Positions 7,418 through 13,658 of a stretch of 30,730 bases of DNA are shown here, piece after piece. Origin of the DNA: a virus; the IMG/VR virus record IMGVR_UViG_3300025133_000428, positions 1 through 30,730 of that record; one strand, written 5' to 3'. How positions within the stretch are numbered: the first letter of the stretch is position 1; each line of letters begins with the position of its first letter. The notes under the pieces were generated by a model. The model was not told where the DNA came from. It made no database searches and saw only the letters and a list, made by a program, of their open reading frames with translations. Position numbers and translations under genes: made by a program.

Positions 7418-7930
7418 ATGTTTGATTGCTTAAAGAAACCAGAAGCAGATGTATATAGAGTTCTATTAGCGAACTCTCCTGGCGCTGTAGTTATTAAAGA
7501 TGGACATGACAAGATTTTATGGTGTAATGATAAAGCATTACGTTGGTTTAAGAAAGATACAGTAGATGAAGTGAAAGGGCACTCACCTACTAAATTATGG
7601 CCTATTGGTTCTCAGGAAAATAGTCGTAAGTTTTATGATATTGATAAAGATATTATGGAAAATGGGCAATCTCGGTTGGATATTACTGAAATAGTAGAAA
7701 TAGACGGTAAAGACCATCTATTAAGAATAGATAAAATACCATACCGAGATAGTAAAGGAATAGTATCAGGAGTAGTAACATTCATATTAGATATGACAGA
7801 ATCGCTTGAGATGCATATTTTAAAATATAATAGTGATATAGTATACCACGAGTTACGAGCTGGGCTTGGTAACATAATAGCTATATTAAAGAACCAAGAA
7901 GAGCGACACGATAGTCACTCGTCAGATTAG
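7418..7930 (+). CDS. PAS-domain protein with truncated histidine-kinase H-box
   Basis: From ATG 7418, right after the preceding stop, the 170-residue product holds one PAS sensor domain at about residues 15-127. Visible landmarks are NSPGAVVIKDGHDKILWCNDKALRWF, GHSPTKLWP and GIVSGVVTFILDMTE. It is followed by a helix with YHELRAGLGNIIAIL around His144. That is the H-box pattern of sensor kinase dimerisation domains (HELRTPLxxI), with the usual T-P replaced by A-G. The protein ends about 25 residues later, so it has no second helix and no ATP-binding domain. It cannot phosphorylate itself but could pair with, or mimic, a host kinase. The ribosome site is weak; an in-frame ATG at 7370 is an alternative start. 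Confidence 0.8.
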   Translation: MFDCLKKPEADVYRVLLANSPGAVVIKDGHDKILWCNDKALRWFKKDTVDEVKGHSPTKLWPIGSQENSRKFYDIDKDIMENGQSRLDITEIVEIDGKDHLLRIDKIPYRDSKGIVSGVVTFILDMTESLEMHILKYNSDIVYHELRAGLGNIIAILKNQEERHDSHSSD

Positions 7931-7941
7931 AAGGGCCATAT

Positions 7942-8298
7942 ATGAATAATAGAGAGGAAAATCCTGTCACTGCTGAGGGGTTGGCTGCTGTAAATGGTCT
8001 AGTTGATATTACTAGAAATGATATCGCAGCATTAGAACAATTACTAATAATGGGAACTTCTACAGAGAAGCCCATACTTAGTAGAGTGAATAGATTAGAA
8101 GAAAAACTTGAATCATTAACTGAAAGATTAACACATTTAGAAAAAGAGTTGGATTTACATATTAATAGCACAAAAAAGACATTTGAAGAAGGCAATGAAA
8201 GGATGAAAAAGTTAGAAAGGTTAGCATGGATGATGACTGGAGCAATTCTTATAGCAGGAACAATAATTCAATTATACATAGCGTTCAGCAAAACATAA
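7942..8298 (+). CDS. coiled-coil protein with C-terminal membrane anchor
   Basis: The 118 residues comprise a polar N-terminus, a heptad-rich coiled coil at about 45-92 (RLEEKLESLTERLTHLEKELDL region) and one membrane segment at about 95-114 (AWMMTGAILIAGTIIQLYIAF). The layout is like XhlA/holin-type and other small tail-anchored phage proteins, but no diagnostic motif is present. AAGGG precedes the ATG. It is the last gene of the plus-strand island and is followed by a bidirectional terminator. Confidence 0.78.
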   Translation: MNNREENPVTAEGLAAVNGLVDITRNDIAALEQLLIMGTSTEKPILSRVNRLEEKLESLTERLTHLEKELDLHINSTKKTFEEGNERMKKLERLAWMMTGAILIAGTIIQLYIAFSKT

Positions 8299-8300
8299 CA

Positions 8301-8320
8301 ATGCCCCAATCAAGGGGCAT
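8301..8320. terminator. bidirectional terminator between convergent operons
   Basis: ATGCCCC (8301-8307) pairs with GGGGCAT (8314-8320) around a six-base loop. It is followed by a T-rich run on the plus strand (TTATTTAT) and by TTGTTATGTTTT on the minus strand. It separates the plus-strand island from the minus-strand operon ending at 8325. Confidence 0.8.
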
Positions 8321-8324
8321 TTAT

Positions 8325-8690
8325 TTATCGTGCCATTTGTACTATAAAATCCATTATATCATCAAAGTCTTTTTGTCCGCCATCGCGTAAAACTTCTTTA
8401 GCAACTTTAGATACAGCTTTCATATCATTCTTCTGCATTGAATGAGCAACACCTTTCTTCACTCTGTCCATATCAATCTTTGCTTCTTTTAGCGGTGAGC
8501 CATCTTCTTTGACTAGCTTCAGGCCCATTTCCTTTGCGTAAGCTTCCAGCTCTTTGCGTGAAAATTTCTTAACCTTGCCAGGCTTAACATCTTTGCCGCG
8601 ATCCTTTCGCTTCATGTCTGCTCTGCCTAAAGCACTCTTGCCTTCTTTTACTCCAGCCATTTTAGCTAGATCATCCATTGAACGTGTCAT
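8325..8690 (-). CDS. highly charged hypothetical protein
   Basis: The 121 residues are strongly basic in the first half (KRKDRGKDVKPGKVKKFSRKE) and helical in the second (ending KDFDDIMDFIVQMAR). GAGGAAA precedes the ATG. It is the last gene of the long late-type operon that runs from 15757. Composition suggests nucleic-acid binding, perhaps in the head, but no family is recognised and there is no targeting peptide. Confidence 0.78.
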   Translation of the reverse strand: MTRSMDDLAKMAGVKEGKSALGRADMKRKDRGKDVKPGKVKKFSRKELEAYAKEMGLKLVKEDGSPLKEAKIDMDRVKKGVAHSMQKNDMKAVSKVAKEVLRDGGQKDFDDIMDFIVQMAR

Positions 8691-8705
8691 TTTATTTTCC
8701 TCTAA

Positions 8706-9257
8706 TTAATTTAAATCTGATTTATAAACATATGCGCCTGAATCAGTCTCATATCGTGTATCACCATTCTTTTGGTCAATTGATATAATCTTACCAACAC
8801 GCTTTTTATTCTTTTTTGTATATGTGAGCTTATCGCCTACCTTATATTCAATTGCTTCCATGACATAAACTTCTTTGCTACCGAGCTTCTTCATTGCTTC
8901 TTTAGCAGCCGCTTTTAATGTACCTGATACGAACACTATTTCGTCATCGCTTGGATCGCCCATTCTTTTTGTACTAAATGCCCAATTACCAGAACCTTTG
9001 GCTTTCTTGCCATGGACTCTTAAGTATCTATCGTGATTAATGCCTACCTTATATTCTTGCAGCGATTCTACTTTGATGGGCTTGCCGACAGGTTTGCCAG
9101 TCGATGTGACTTTTAGTAATGTTTTTGCACCCTGTGCCTTTGCCCATTTCATTGCTGCCTTTTGGTCTTTGTGTTTCTCTCGTACAGCTTCGCCATCTAC
9201 TAGTATTTCCCAAAAACCCTGAAATGCTTCTGCTATAAATTGTTTAAATTGTTTCAT
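8706..9257 (-). CDS. putative capsid-targeted protein, C-terminal SH3-like domain
   Basis: The protein has 183 residues. MKQFKQFIAEAFQG fits the capsid-targeting peptide with cleavage after IAE. The middle contains two lysine/alanine-rich helices (KAAMKWAKAQGAK and LKAAAKEAMKKLG). Residues from about 138 (YKVGDKLTYTKKNKKRVGKII) form a likely SH3-like barrel. It overlaps the upstream gene by ATGA. A small, basic, head-packaged protein is the best guess; no enzymatic motif is seen. Confidence 0.82.
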   Translation of the reverse strand: MKQFKQFIAEAFQGFWEILVDGEAVREKHKDQKAAMKWAKAQGAKTLLKVTSTGKPVGKPIKVESLQEYKVGINHDRYLRVHGKKAKGSGNWAFSTKRMGDPSDDEIVFVSGTLKAAAKEAMKKLGSKEVYVMEAIEYKVGDKLTYTKKNKKRVGKIISIDQKNGDTRYETDSGAYVYKSDLN

Positions 9258-9838
9258 AAACCCATGCCCCGTTTTACTATTTTGAATACTTTGCTACCCA
9301 TACTTTTTAATTTTGTGGGCAATCCTTTTATAAATAATTCTTCTTCATCTAATGATACTAATTGTCTCAATAATGATGCTGACATACCCTCTACACCATG
9401 TTTCTTTATGTATGCTTTTAGTTCATCTGCAGACATTGCTTTTAAGTCCGGGCCATCTTCATCCCTATCACCTGATGATACAACTTCAAATTTATCAAAG
9501 TCCAATGAGAAATTACCATCCGCCTTAACATATTTGCCGAGGTTCTTTTTGAACTCTGGAACTCTATCTGAGCCAGCGATAAGAGTAAATTCTTTTACAC
9601 CTTCTTCTGACATCTGACCAGCAATTTGAAATAATGTTTTTAATGATGCATCAGTAGATATTTCAAGATAAGGAAATGCTTTCTTTAATAGCATAGTCTT
9701 ATCTTTGAATGACAGAGGATTCTTCTTTGGGTCTTGTGACGAAGAAGTAAATAGAATTGGAAGTGCTCCACGTTTCTTAGCTTCTTTAGCAAGAGTTTTC
9801 GCAAGCTTCTCGTGACCAATAGTCAATGGATTGAAACG
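9254..9838 (-). CDS. nucleotidyltransferase (NMN adenylyltransferase-like), 3' part after the bypass site
   Basis: From the proposed landing codon CGT (9838-9836) the frame reads RFNPLTIGHEKLAKTLAKEAKK and onward for 195 codons. FNPxTxGH is the ATP-binding motif I of the cytidylyltransferase-like superfamily (NMN adenylyltransferase/NadR type). LIAGSDRVPEF and the late SASLLRQ segment are also typical. The first strand of the fold (VVVSFG) is not in this frame; it lies upstream in another frame at 9841-9930. Starting independently at the GTG at 9844 would give an enzyme without its first strand. A joined product of about 222 residues would match the family. Such an enzyme would act in NAD synthesis. 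Confidence 0.82.
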   Translation of the reverse strand, partial: RFNPLTIGHEKLAKTLAKEAKKRGALPILFTSSSQDPKKNPLSFKDKTMLLKKAFPYLEISTDASLKTLFQIAGQMSEEGVKEFTLIAGSDRVPEFKKNLGKYVKADGNFSLDFDKFEVVSSGDRDEDGPDLKAMSADELKAYIKKHGVEGMSASLLRQLVSLDEEELFIKGLPTKLKSMGSKVFKIVKRGMGL

Positions 9839-9846
9839 AGTCACCG
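9836..9846 (-). promoter_or_regulatory. putative translational bypass site 1 (CGG TGA CT CGT)
   Basis: Take-off codon CGG (9846-9844, Arg) is followed by stop TGA (9843-9841), two bases CT, and the synonymous codon CGT (9838-9836). Joining the two Arg codons gives VVVSFGR-FNPLTIGH, the exact family motif. The 3' arm of an 11-bp stem ends at the last base of CGG. The arrangement matches that at 19742-19752. Confidence 0.6.
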
Positions 9847-9930
9847 TCCAAAAGATACAACAACGCGAGTATTTCCGCGGGCTATACTTTTGGACGGGCC
9901 CTCCTTTATGTAGTTTATAAAGTTTAACAC
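9841..9930 (-). CDS. 5' part of the nucleotidyltransferase with its own capsid-targeting-like N-terminus
   Basis: A 29-codon frame begins at GTG 9930, overlapping the end of the endonuclease gene, with AAGGA nine bases upstream. It reads (M)LNFINYIKEG, then PSKSIARGN, then TRVVVSFGR and a TGA stop. The end is exactly the first strand of the nucleotidyltransferase fold, up to the Arg of GRFNP. The start resembles a capsid-targeting peptide ending IKE. It duplicates, with different codons, the stranded 5' fragment at 10735-10797 (KIARG as GCA-AGA-GGT there, GCC-CGC-GGA here). The extra residues GPSK encode the 5' arm of the hairpin at 9844-9897. Confidence 0.75.
   Translation of the reverse strand: MLNFINYIKEGPSKSIARGNTRVVVSFGR
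9844..9897 (-). promoter_or_regulatory. hairpin abutting bypass site 1
   Basis: CCGTCCAAAAG (9897-9887, minus strand) pairs perfectly with CTTTTGGACGG (9854-9844). Inside the 32-base loop CGCG pairs with CGCG. The stem ends on the take-off codon. It lies immediately after AAAGGAGG, so it could also act by bringing that ribosome site close to the GTG at 9844. Confidence 0.7.
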
Positions 9931-10694
9931 TTAGTTAATTCCTTACAATTATTAAAATGCCATCGTTGCATAGCACCATTAGCACCAATTTTTGAGCAAT
10001 GTGGACATTTCAATTGTTTATGTTTCTTACCATAAAATGGATTATTTTTACCAGACATCTTTTTAGATTTTAATCTGGTAGACTTAATTCCATTTTCCGT
10101 TTTATAAAATTCTTTTAGTGTATTGGAGCGTTTAATATTTTCTTGTATTATTTGTTCTGTTGTTTTATTTTCAAATCTTTTTTTTGCTTCATTACTTAAA
10201 TGTTTTTTAAGTTCTGGGTTATCCATTGCTGCTTTAGTTCCAGCAGATATATTCTTTTTGTGTTCTTCTGTTCTCTCATTTCCATAATTCCAATGTTTCT
10301 CTGCGGACCTATTTTTTGACATTGATAATTTTGCTTTATTTGTATGAGTCTTTCCATACATTCCATTTTTCTTGCCAGATATAGCTTTGCTTATTTTAGC
10401 ATTTACTATTGGACCAAGGTTGCCTCCCTGTCCGCCGGATGCTAGATTATAATACATTTTATCTAATACTGCATTATGTTCTTTAATAAAATGTCTCTCT
10501 GCAATATCTAATTCATCTTTAGTATCATATACACCCAGTGTAGTTCTTCTAAAATTATTCTTTCCATATTTATCTATTGCAAGTTTAAGTATATCACCTG
10601 AGCCTAAATAATTAGTATCTTCCGTTCCAGTTTTTTGGCCAATATATTTTTTTTCATTTATTAAATTTTCTGTAATATAAATAAATCCGTACAT
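9924..10694 (-). CDS. GIY-YIG homing endonuclease 1
   Basis: The 256-residue protein has an N-terminal GIY-YIG nuclease domain (YGFIYITENLINEKKYIGQ; catalytic-type Arg in NNFRRTTLG; Glu in DIAERHFI). NUMOD3-like DNA-binding repeats follow (SGKKNGMYGKTHTNKAK; SGKNNPFYGKKHK). It ends in a zinc finger CPHCSKIGANGAMQRWHFNNC. The same finger ends the second endonuclease at 19868-20689. It sits between a stranded 20-codon 5' fragment and the repaired body of the nucleotidyltransferase gene. A late promoter and an RBS-masking hairpin lie just upstream, as in T4 intron endonucleases. AAGGG precedes the ATG. Confidence 0.92.
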   Translation of the reverse strand: MYGFIYITENLINEKKYIGQKTGTEDTNYLGSGDILKLAIDKYGKNNFRRTTLGVYDTKDELDIAERHFIKEHNAVLDKMYYNLASGGQGGNLGPIVNAKISKAISGKKNGMYGKTHTNKAKLSMSKNRSAEKHWNYGNERTEEHKKNISAGTKAAMDNPELKKHLSNEAKKRFENKTTEQIIQENIKRSNTLKEFYKTENGIKSTRLKSKKMSGKNNPFYGKKHKQLKCPHCSKIGANGAMQRWHFNNCKELTKC

Positions 10695-10726
10695 CTTTAT
10701 ACCCTTTCACCAATGGTTATAAAGAT
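10693..10726 (-). promoter_or_regulatory. hairpin masking the ribosome site of endonuclease 1
   Basis: ATCTTTATA (10726-10718, minus strand) pairs perfectly with TATAAAGAT (10701-10693), which includes AT of the start codon. Two further C-G pairs flank the loop that holds AAGGG. Transcripts reading in from upstream would fold and hide the start. A late transcript starting near 10719 would lack most of the 5' arm. Confidence 0.72.
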
Positions 10727-10733
10727 ATTTATA
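10726..10733 (-). promoter_or_regulatory. T4-type late promoter of endonuclease 1
   Basis: TATAAATA on the minus strand lies 32 bases before the ATG. The expected start site falls inside the 5' arm of the masking hairpin. The flanking AATTATAAATAT is shared with the second endonuclease's promoter. Confidence 0.75.
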
Positions 10734-10734
10734 A

Positions 10735-10797
10735 TTATGATTTTTTCTGACCTCTTGCTATTTTGGCTTCTGTAACAAAATTAAGAAATGATTTCAT
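10735..10797 (-). pseudogene. stranded 5' end of the nucleotidyltransferase gene
   Basis: A 20-codon frame from ATG 10797 (TAATG overlap with the upstream gene) reads MKSFLNFVTEAKIARG and stops after QKKS. It has the capsid-targeting peptide with cleavage expected after VTE, followed by KIARG. The same KIARG segment recurs, recoded, ahead of VVVSFGR at 9841-9930. It is most simply the original start of the gene, cut off when the endonuclease cassette inserted. It may still be translated as a short peptide. Confidence 0.75.
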
Positions 10798-11048
10798 TAA
10801 TCTTCATCCTGCATTCCGACTGTATACTCAATATCTTCCCATACATCAATAATAGCAGCAAGGTTGTGTTGCATCTTAGCAAAATCTTTCTTCATGCCAG
10901 GACCAAACTCCCTCTGTAATGATTTGGATATGTTACTATTAACATGCAAGAATTTTTCTAATTTGAAAATCATATCTTCAGTTGCATTGAATCCTGAAGA
11001 CTTGCTATAATATTCATTTATTTCTTGAAACTCGTTTAATGTTTTCAT
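10797..11048 (-). CDS. small helical protein with MKTLNEF start
   Basis: The 83 residues begin MKTLNEFQEINEYYSK, a looser version of the capsid-targeting peptide (possible cleavage after INE). The rest is predicted helical (FKLEKFLHVNSNISKSLQREFG; NLAAIIDVWEDIEYTVGMQDED). It is coupled to the former start of the nucleotidyltransferase gene by TAATG. No family is recognised. Possible packaged protein. Confidence 0.78.
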   Translation of the reverse strand: MKTLNEFQEINEYYSKSSGFNATEDMIFKLEKFLHVNSNISKSLQREFGPGMKKDFAKMQHNLAAIIDVWEDIEYTVGMQDED

Positions 11049-11050
11049 TT

Positions 11051-11443
11051 TTAACCCTTAAATCCATATTTCTCTAATCCACAATGACCTGGGTCCCATG
11101 GCTCTAACATTTTCTTACAAATAAATAATGATGTTTTAAATCTATAATCCTCTTCGCTAATACCTTCATCACCACGGAGTGTTCTTCTTAATCTATGAGT
11201 GAATGTCAAGTTCAAGCTCTTATGTGGCAATCGTCTATAATAAATTGTAGCATATACTACATTGAGTATCACATCACATATATATCCAACTATTAATATT
11301 GGAATCAAAGGGAGCTGAGCAACCTTAGAAAGATTCTTCTTATTCTTAGCTATCATAATATTTATATAAAGTATCCAAGTGACAAAGAATAATACAAATC
11401 CTGCTGCGAAAAAATATCCAGCATTAATTAATAATTGTTCCAT
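11051..11443 (-). CDS. phage inner-membrane protein, two membrane segments
   Basis: The 130 residues have two hydrophobic segments at about 8-29 and 43-66. A cytoplasmic basic stretch follows (LPHKSLNLTFTHRLRRTLRG), then a C-terminal motif with FICKKMLEPWDPGHCG. The combination 'DVxxNxxYATIYYRRLP...T.T.RL.R...C..LxPxDPGHC' is familiar from many tailed-phage genomes as a membrane protein of unknown role. It is an outsider among the packaged-type proteins around it and may share only their late timing. Confidence 0.82.
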   Translation of the reverse strand: MEQLLINAGYFFAAGFVLFFVTWILYINIMIAKNKKNLSKVAQLPLIPILIVGYICDVILNVVYATIYYRRLPHKSLNLTFTHRLRRTLRGDEGISEEDYRFKTSLFICKKMLEPWDPGHCGLEKYGFKG

Positions 11444-11476
11444 TAGCTTCTATTCCAAAGGTCGTAGATATTATAA

Positions 11477-12706
11477 TTAACGATTACCAAATGATTGTGC
11501 TGCATTGAAGTTATTTCTACTAAAGGTTAGCCTGTCGACTAATTTTACAGCGCCTCCTGTTAGAACATCGATCATGACGAAGCCCTCAGGCGTTGTAACT
11601 TCATACCCATCTGCCTTCTTGATAAATGTTGCCATTCCCTCAATCTTCTCTAACTGAGTTACTAACATTTCTTTCGCGTCAATCATTGCTGATTGAATAG
11701 TATATAACAATATAAAGTCTCTTTCTGCTCTTTTGAGTTTCTTTACTAATTCTTGATGATTAGCAGATTTCATATCCTTTGACTTTTGAGTCTTTACTTT
11801 ATCTATTTCTTTCTGTGCTCTTGTATCTAGCCAATTGTAAAAATCTTTCATGTGTGCTTTAGGATTAGTGATACGCTGGCCTACTCTAATTCTAGCATTT
11901 ACATGAGTTTGTACTAATAATTTCATTTGACTAGATTTAGCAAGTCCATCAAGGAACTTGAGATTTAATTTCTTTACTAAACCTTCTATCTTTTTAATCT
12001 TTGTATTATATGCATTCGTTTCTCTAGCAGTCCACAGAGCATTATCTGATATACCAGGTATTGCTGCATCCCGTACCCATACGTTCTTTGATTTTTTTAA
12101 AGAATTAATGTTGGCGCCAAAACTAGCAGACATAGACTCAAGCTGAGAGCCAGAGTAAGTAGTGTGAAAAACAATACCAAGCTTAGCAGAAGAAATTTCT
12201 TTATCCAAATCAGACCCAGCAGGAATTGCATACGCAATTGTATTGGGTTGAAATACTGAGTATTTTTGTCCATTTATTGTTTTGCTCTTGACGTCACCAC
12301 TAGAGAACATCATATCGCCCTGCAGGATAGTTTTTATTCCTAGTGGCTTAAGATGCTTAAGAGCAACTTTTAATTTATCTGCAAGGACTGGTGCGTGACC
12401 ATGGTTTTCGTCGATATCAGCATCAGTGTAATTTATCTTTGGAACTTTATTGAAAATTGATTTTGTGCCAACGAAGAATTGCTTTGTCTCTGGGTGCTCT
12501 CCGCAAAACACAGCAGGTGCGCCGTCCCACTTTAGAGTTAGTGAAGTATCATAACCTTCGCCGCCTTCCAGTTTTTCGCCAACTGATTTCAGCATACGTA
12601 GTGTTACTTTGATACCCTCTGAACCAAGCTCGAGGATATTCTCCTCAAGGTGAGTTAAATGCTTATTAATAGGTGCTTCTGTCAAAAACTGTAAAAATGA
12701 TTTCAT
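11477..12706 (-). CDS. capsid-targeted ligase/nucleotidyltransferase-fold protein (DUF6267-like)
   Basis: The protein has 409 residues. MKSFLQFLTEAP is a clear capsid-targeting peptide with cleavage after LTE. The body shows the signature order of covalent nucleotidyltransferases (DNA/RNA ligases). It has LKWDGAPAVF (motif I, KxDG, with Lys as the candidate nucleotide attachment site), KTILQGDMMFS in the middle, TPEGFVMID (motif IV-like) and AVKLVDR (motif V-like) near the end. The family is common in marine T4-like phages as a protein of unknown function. The ligase-like reading is my inference from these motifs; a packaged repair ligase is one possibility. Confidence 0.85.
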   Translation of the reverse strand: MKSFLQFLTEAPINKHLTHLEENILELGSEGIKVTLRMLKSVGEKLEGGEGYDTSLTLKWDGAPAVFCGEHPETKQFFVGTKSIFNKVPKINYTDADIDENHGHAPVLADKLKVALKHLKPLGIKTILQGDMMFSSGDVKSKTINGQKYSVFQPNTIAYAIPAGSDLDKEISSAKLGIVFHTTYSGSQLESMSASFGANINSLKKSKNVWVRDAAIPGISDNALWTARETNAYNTKIKKIEGLVKKLNLKFLDGLAKSSQMKLLVQTHVNARIRVGQRITNPKAHMKDFYNWLDTRAQKEIDKVKTQKSKDMKSANHQELVKKLKRAERDFILLYTIQSAMIDAKEMLVTQLEKIEGMATFIKKADGYEVTTPEGFVMIDVLTGGAVKLVDRLTFSRNNFNAAQSFGNR

Positions 12707-12709
12707 AAG

Positions 12710-13303
12710 TTATCCTGGCCATGCCATCTGTGTTCCAGCATCATAAGGTTGGGTTTGCCAGCCATGCTTCTTTAATAGTTTCATCAATACTGGATGATTA
12801 TATATTCTGCTACCATCGTAATATTCTTCGCTACCTCTAAACCAAATACCACCAGCACCTTGTGATTTATTTATAAAGAAATCTTCAGCAGGTACTGCAA
12901 CTGCATCTGGTAATTCTTTGTTTATTATTGCAATAAGCTTCTTAGCAGGCGTTGACCTTGCTTCATTTGCTGGTTTTAATCCTATTTCAATTTCTAGTTT
13001 TTCTTGTTCATCATCAAAGATTTCTTCTTGTGACTTGCCATATTTGTGGCTACCCTTGCCAGTTGCAAGAATATCACCGCCATTATATTGCTCGGACAAT
13101 TGACCAAGTGCATCTATAATAGCATCTTCGACTTCTTCAGGAGATACTTTATGCTTCTTTGCTATGTTCTGAATGTTATAACTAGTTTTAAGTACCTTCT
13201 GGACATACTCGTCATATTTTCCACCCTTAGCACTTTTCTTAATTTGCTTTATCATTGCTGCAGTAAGTTTATTCTCAGCTATATGTTGTTTAAAAGTTTT
13301 CAT
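12710..13303 (-). CDS. putative capsid-targeted protein
   Basis: ATG 13303 is chosen over the upstream frame start because AAGG lies six bases before it and the protein then begins MKTFKQHIAENKL, a capsid-targeting peptide (cleavage after IAE). The 197-residue body has a helical region with KKHKVSPEEVEDAIIDAL, an acidic helix, and a C-terminal domain with EDFFINKSQGAGGIWFRGSEEYYDG that looks like a small alpha/beta fold. The function is unknown. Confidence 0.83.
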   Translation of the reverse strand: MKTFKQHIAENKLTAAMIKQIKKSAKGGKYDEYVQKVLKTSYNIQNIAKKHKVSPEEVEDAIIDALGQLSEQYNGGDILATGKGSHKYGKSQEEIFDDEQEKLEIEIGLKPANEARSTPAKKLIAIINKELPDAVAVPAEDFFINKSQGAGGIWFRGSEEYYDGSRIYNHPVLMKLLKKHGWQTQPYDAGTQMAWPG

Positions 13304-13305
13304 AT

Positions 13306-13650
13306 TTACCTTATGTAACAATTTAGCTCAAATGGAGTTCCGCTTGTTCCACGATTATATACTTGTATTTGTAATGCCTTGCGTTGCTTCTTATCACCCT
13401 TATATAAATCTAAAGAATGACTAACAGTCTTTCCATTCTTTGGTCTGCCTGGGCCCATGCCGACTTTATCAAATCTATTATCATCATTAGTCTGATAGCC
13501 ATTCTTTGATGCAAAGTTTACAGCTTCTTGAATTGCTGAAGTGTAAGAATCATGATATAAAACATAATCATTTTTGCCTTCTGGAATTGAAGAAGTTTTC
13601 CCTTCAGCAAGTTCTTTAGCAATTCCAAGTATTGTTATTAACTTAGCCAT
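13306..13650 (-). CDS. conserved phage protein with late-operon context
   Basis: The 114 residues show YEVYH-type phrases: DYVLYHDSYTSAIQEAVNFASKNGY, VGMGPGRPKNGKTVSHSLDLYKG and LQIQVYNRGTSGTPFELNCYIR. I recall similar proteins in the packaged-protein clusters of marine T4-like phages. There is no clear targeting peptide (MAKLITILGIAKELAEG is at most a weak analogue ending LAE). Function unknown. Confidence 0.78.
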   Translation of the reverse strand: MAKLITILGIAKELAEGKTSSIPEGKNDYVLYHDSYTSAIQEAVNFASKNGYQTNDDNRFDKVGMGPGRPKNGKTVSHSLDLYKGDKKQRKALQIQVYNRGTSGTPFELNCYIR

Positions 13651-13658
13651 TATTTTTC

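Noticed and set aside
9844-9930. Simple loss-of-function frameshift in the nucleotidyltransferase
   Set aside because: Not excluded, but disfavoured. The frame before the lesion is kept, has a start and ribosome site, and the same lesion type with the same hairpin placement occurs in the essential polymerase gene.
9846-10797. Group I intron containing endonuclease 1
   Set aside because: Only about 80 bases 3' and 60 bases 5' of the endonuclease are non-coding, too little for an intron core. The downstream part carries its own start and a repeat of KIARG, and splicing would not remove the eight-base lesion after VVVSFGR.
12856-12866. TATAAATA on the minus strand inside the gene at 12710-13303
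   Set aside because: It is deep in the coding sequence with no gene start within a usable distance.
13046-13318. Plus-strand open frames inside the minus-strand operon (for example here, 15348-15761 and 28930-29205)
   Set aside because: They are antisense shadows of confidently coding genes, with no ribosome sites and biased low-complexity products.
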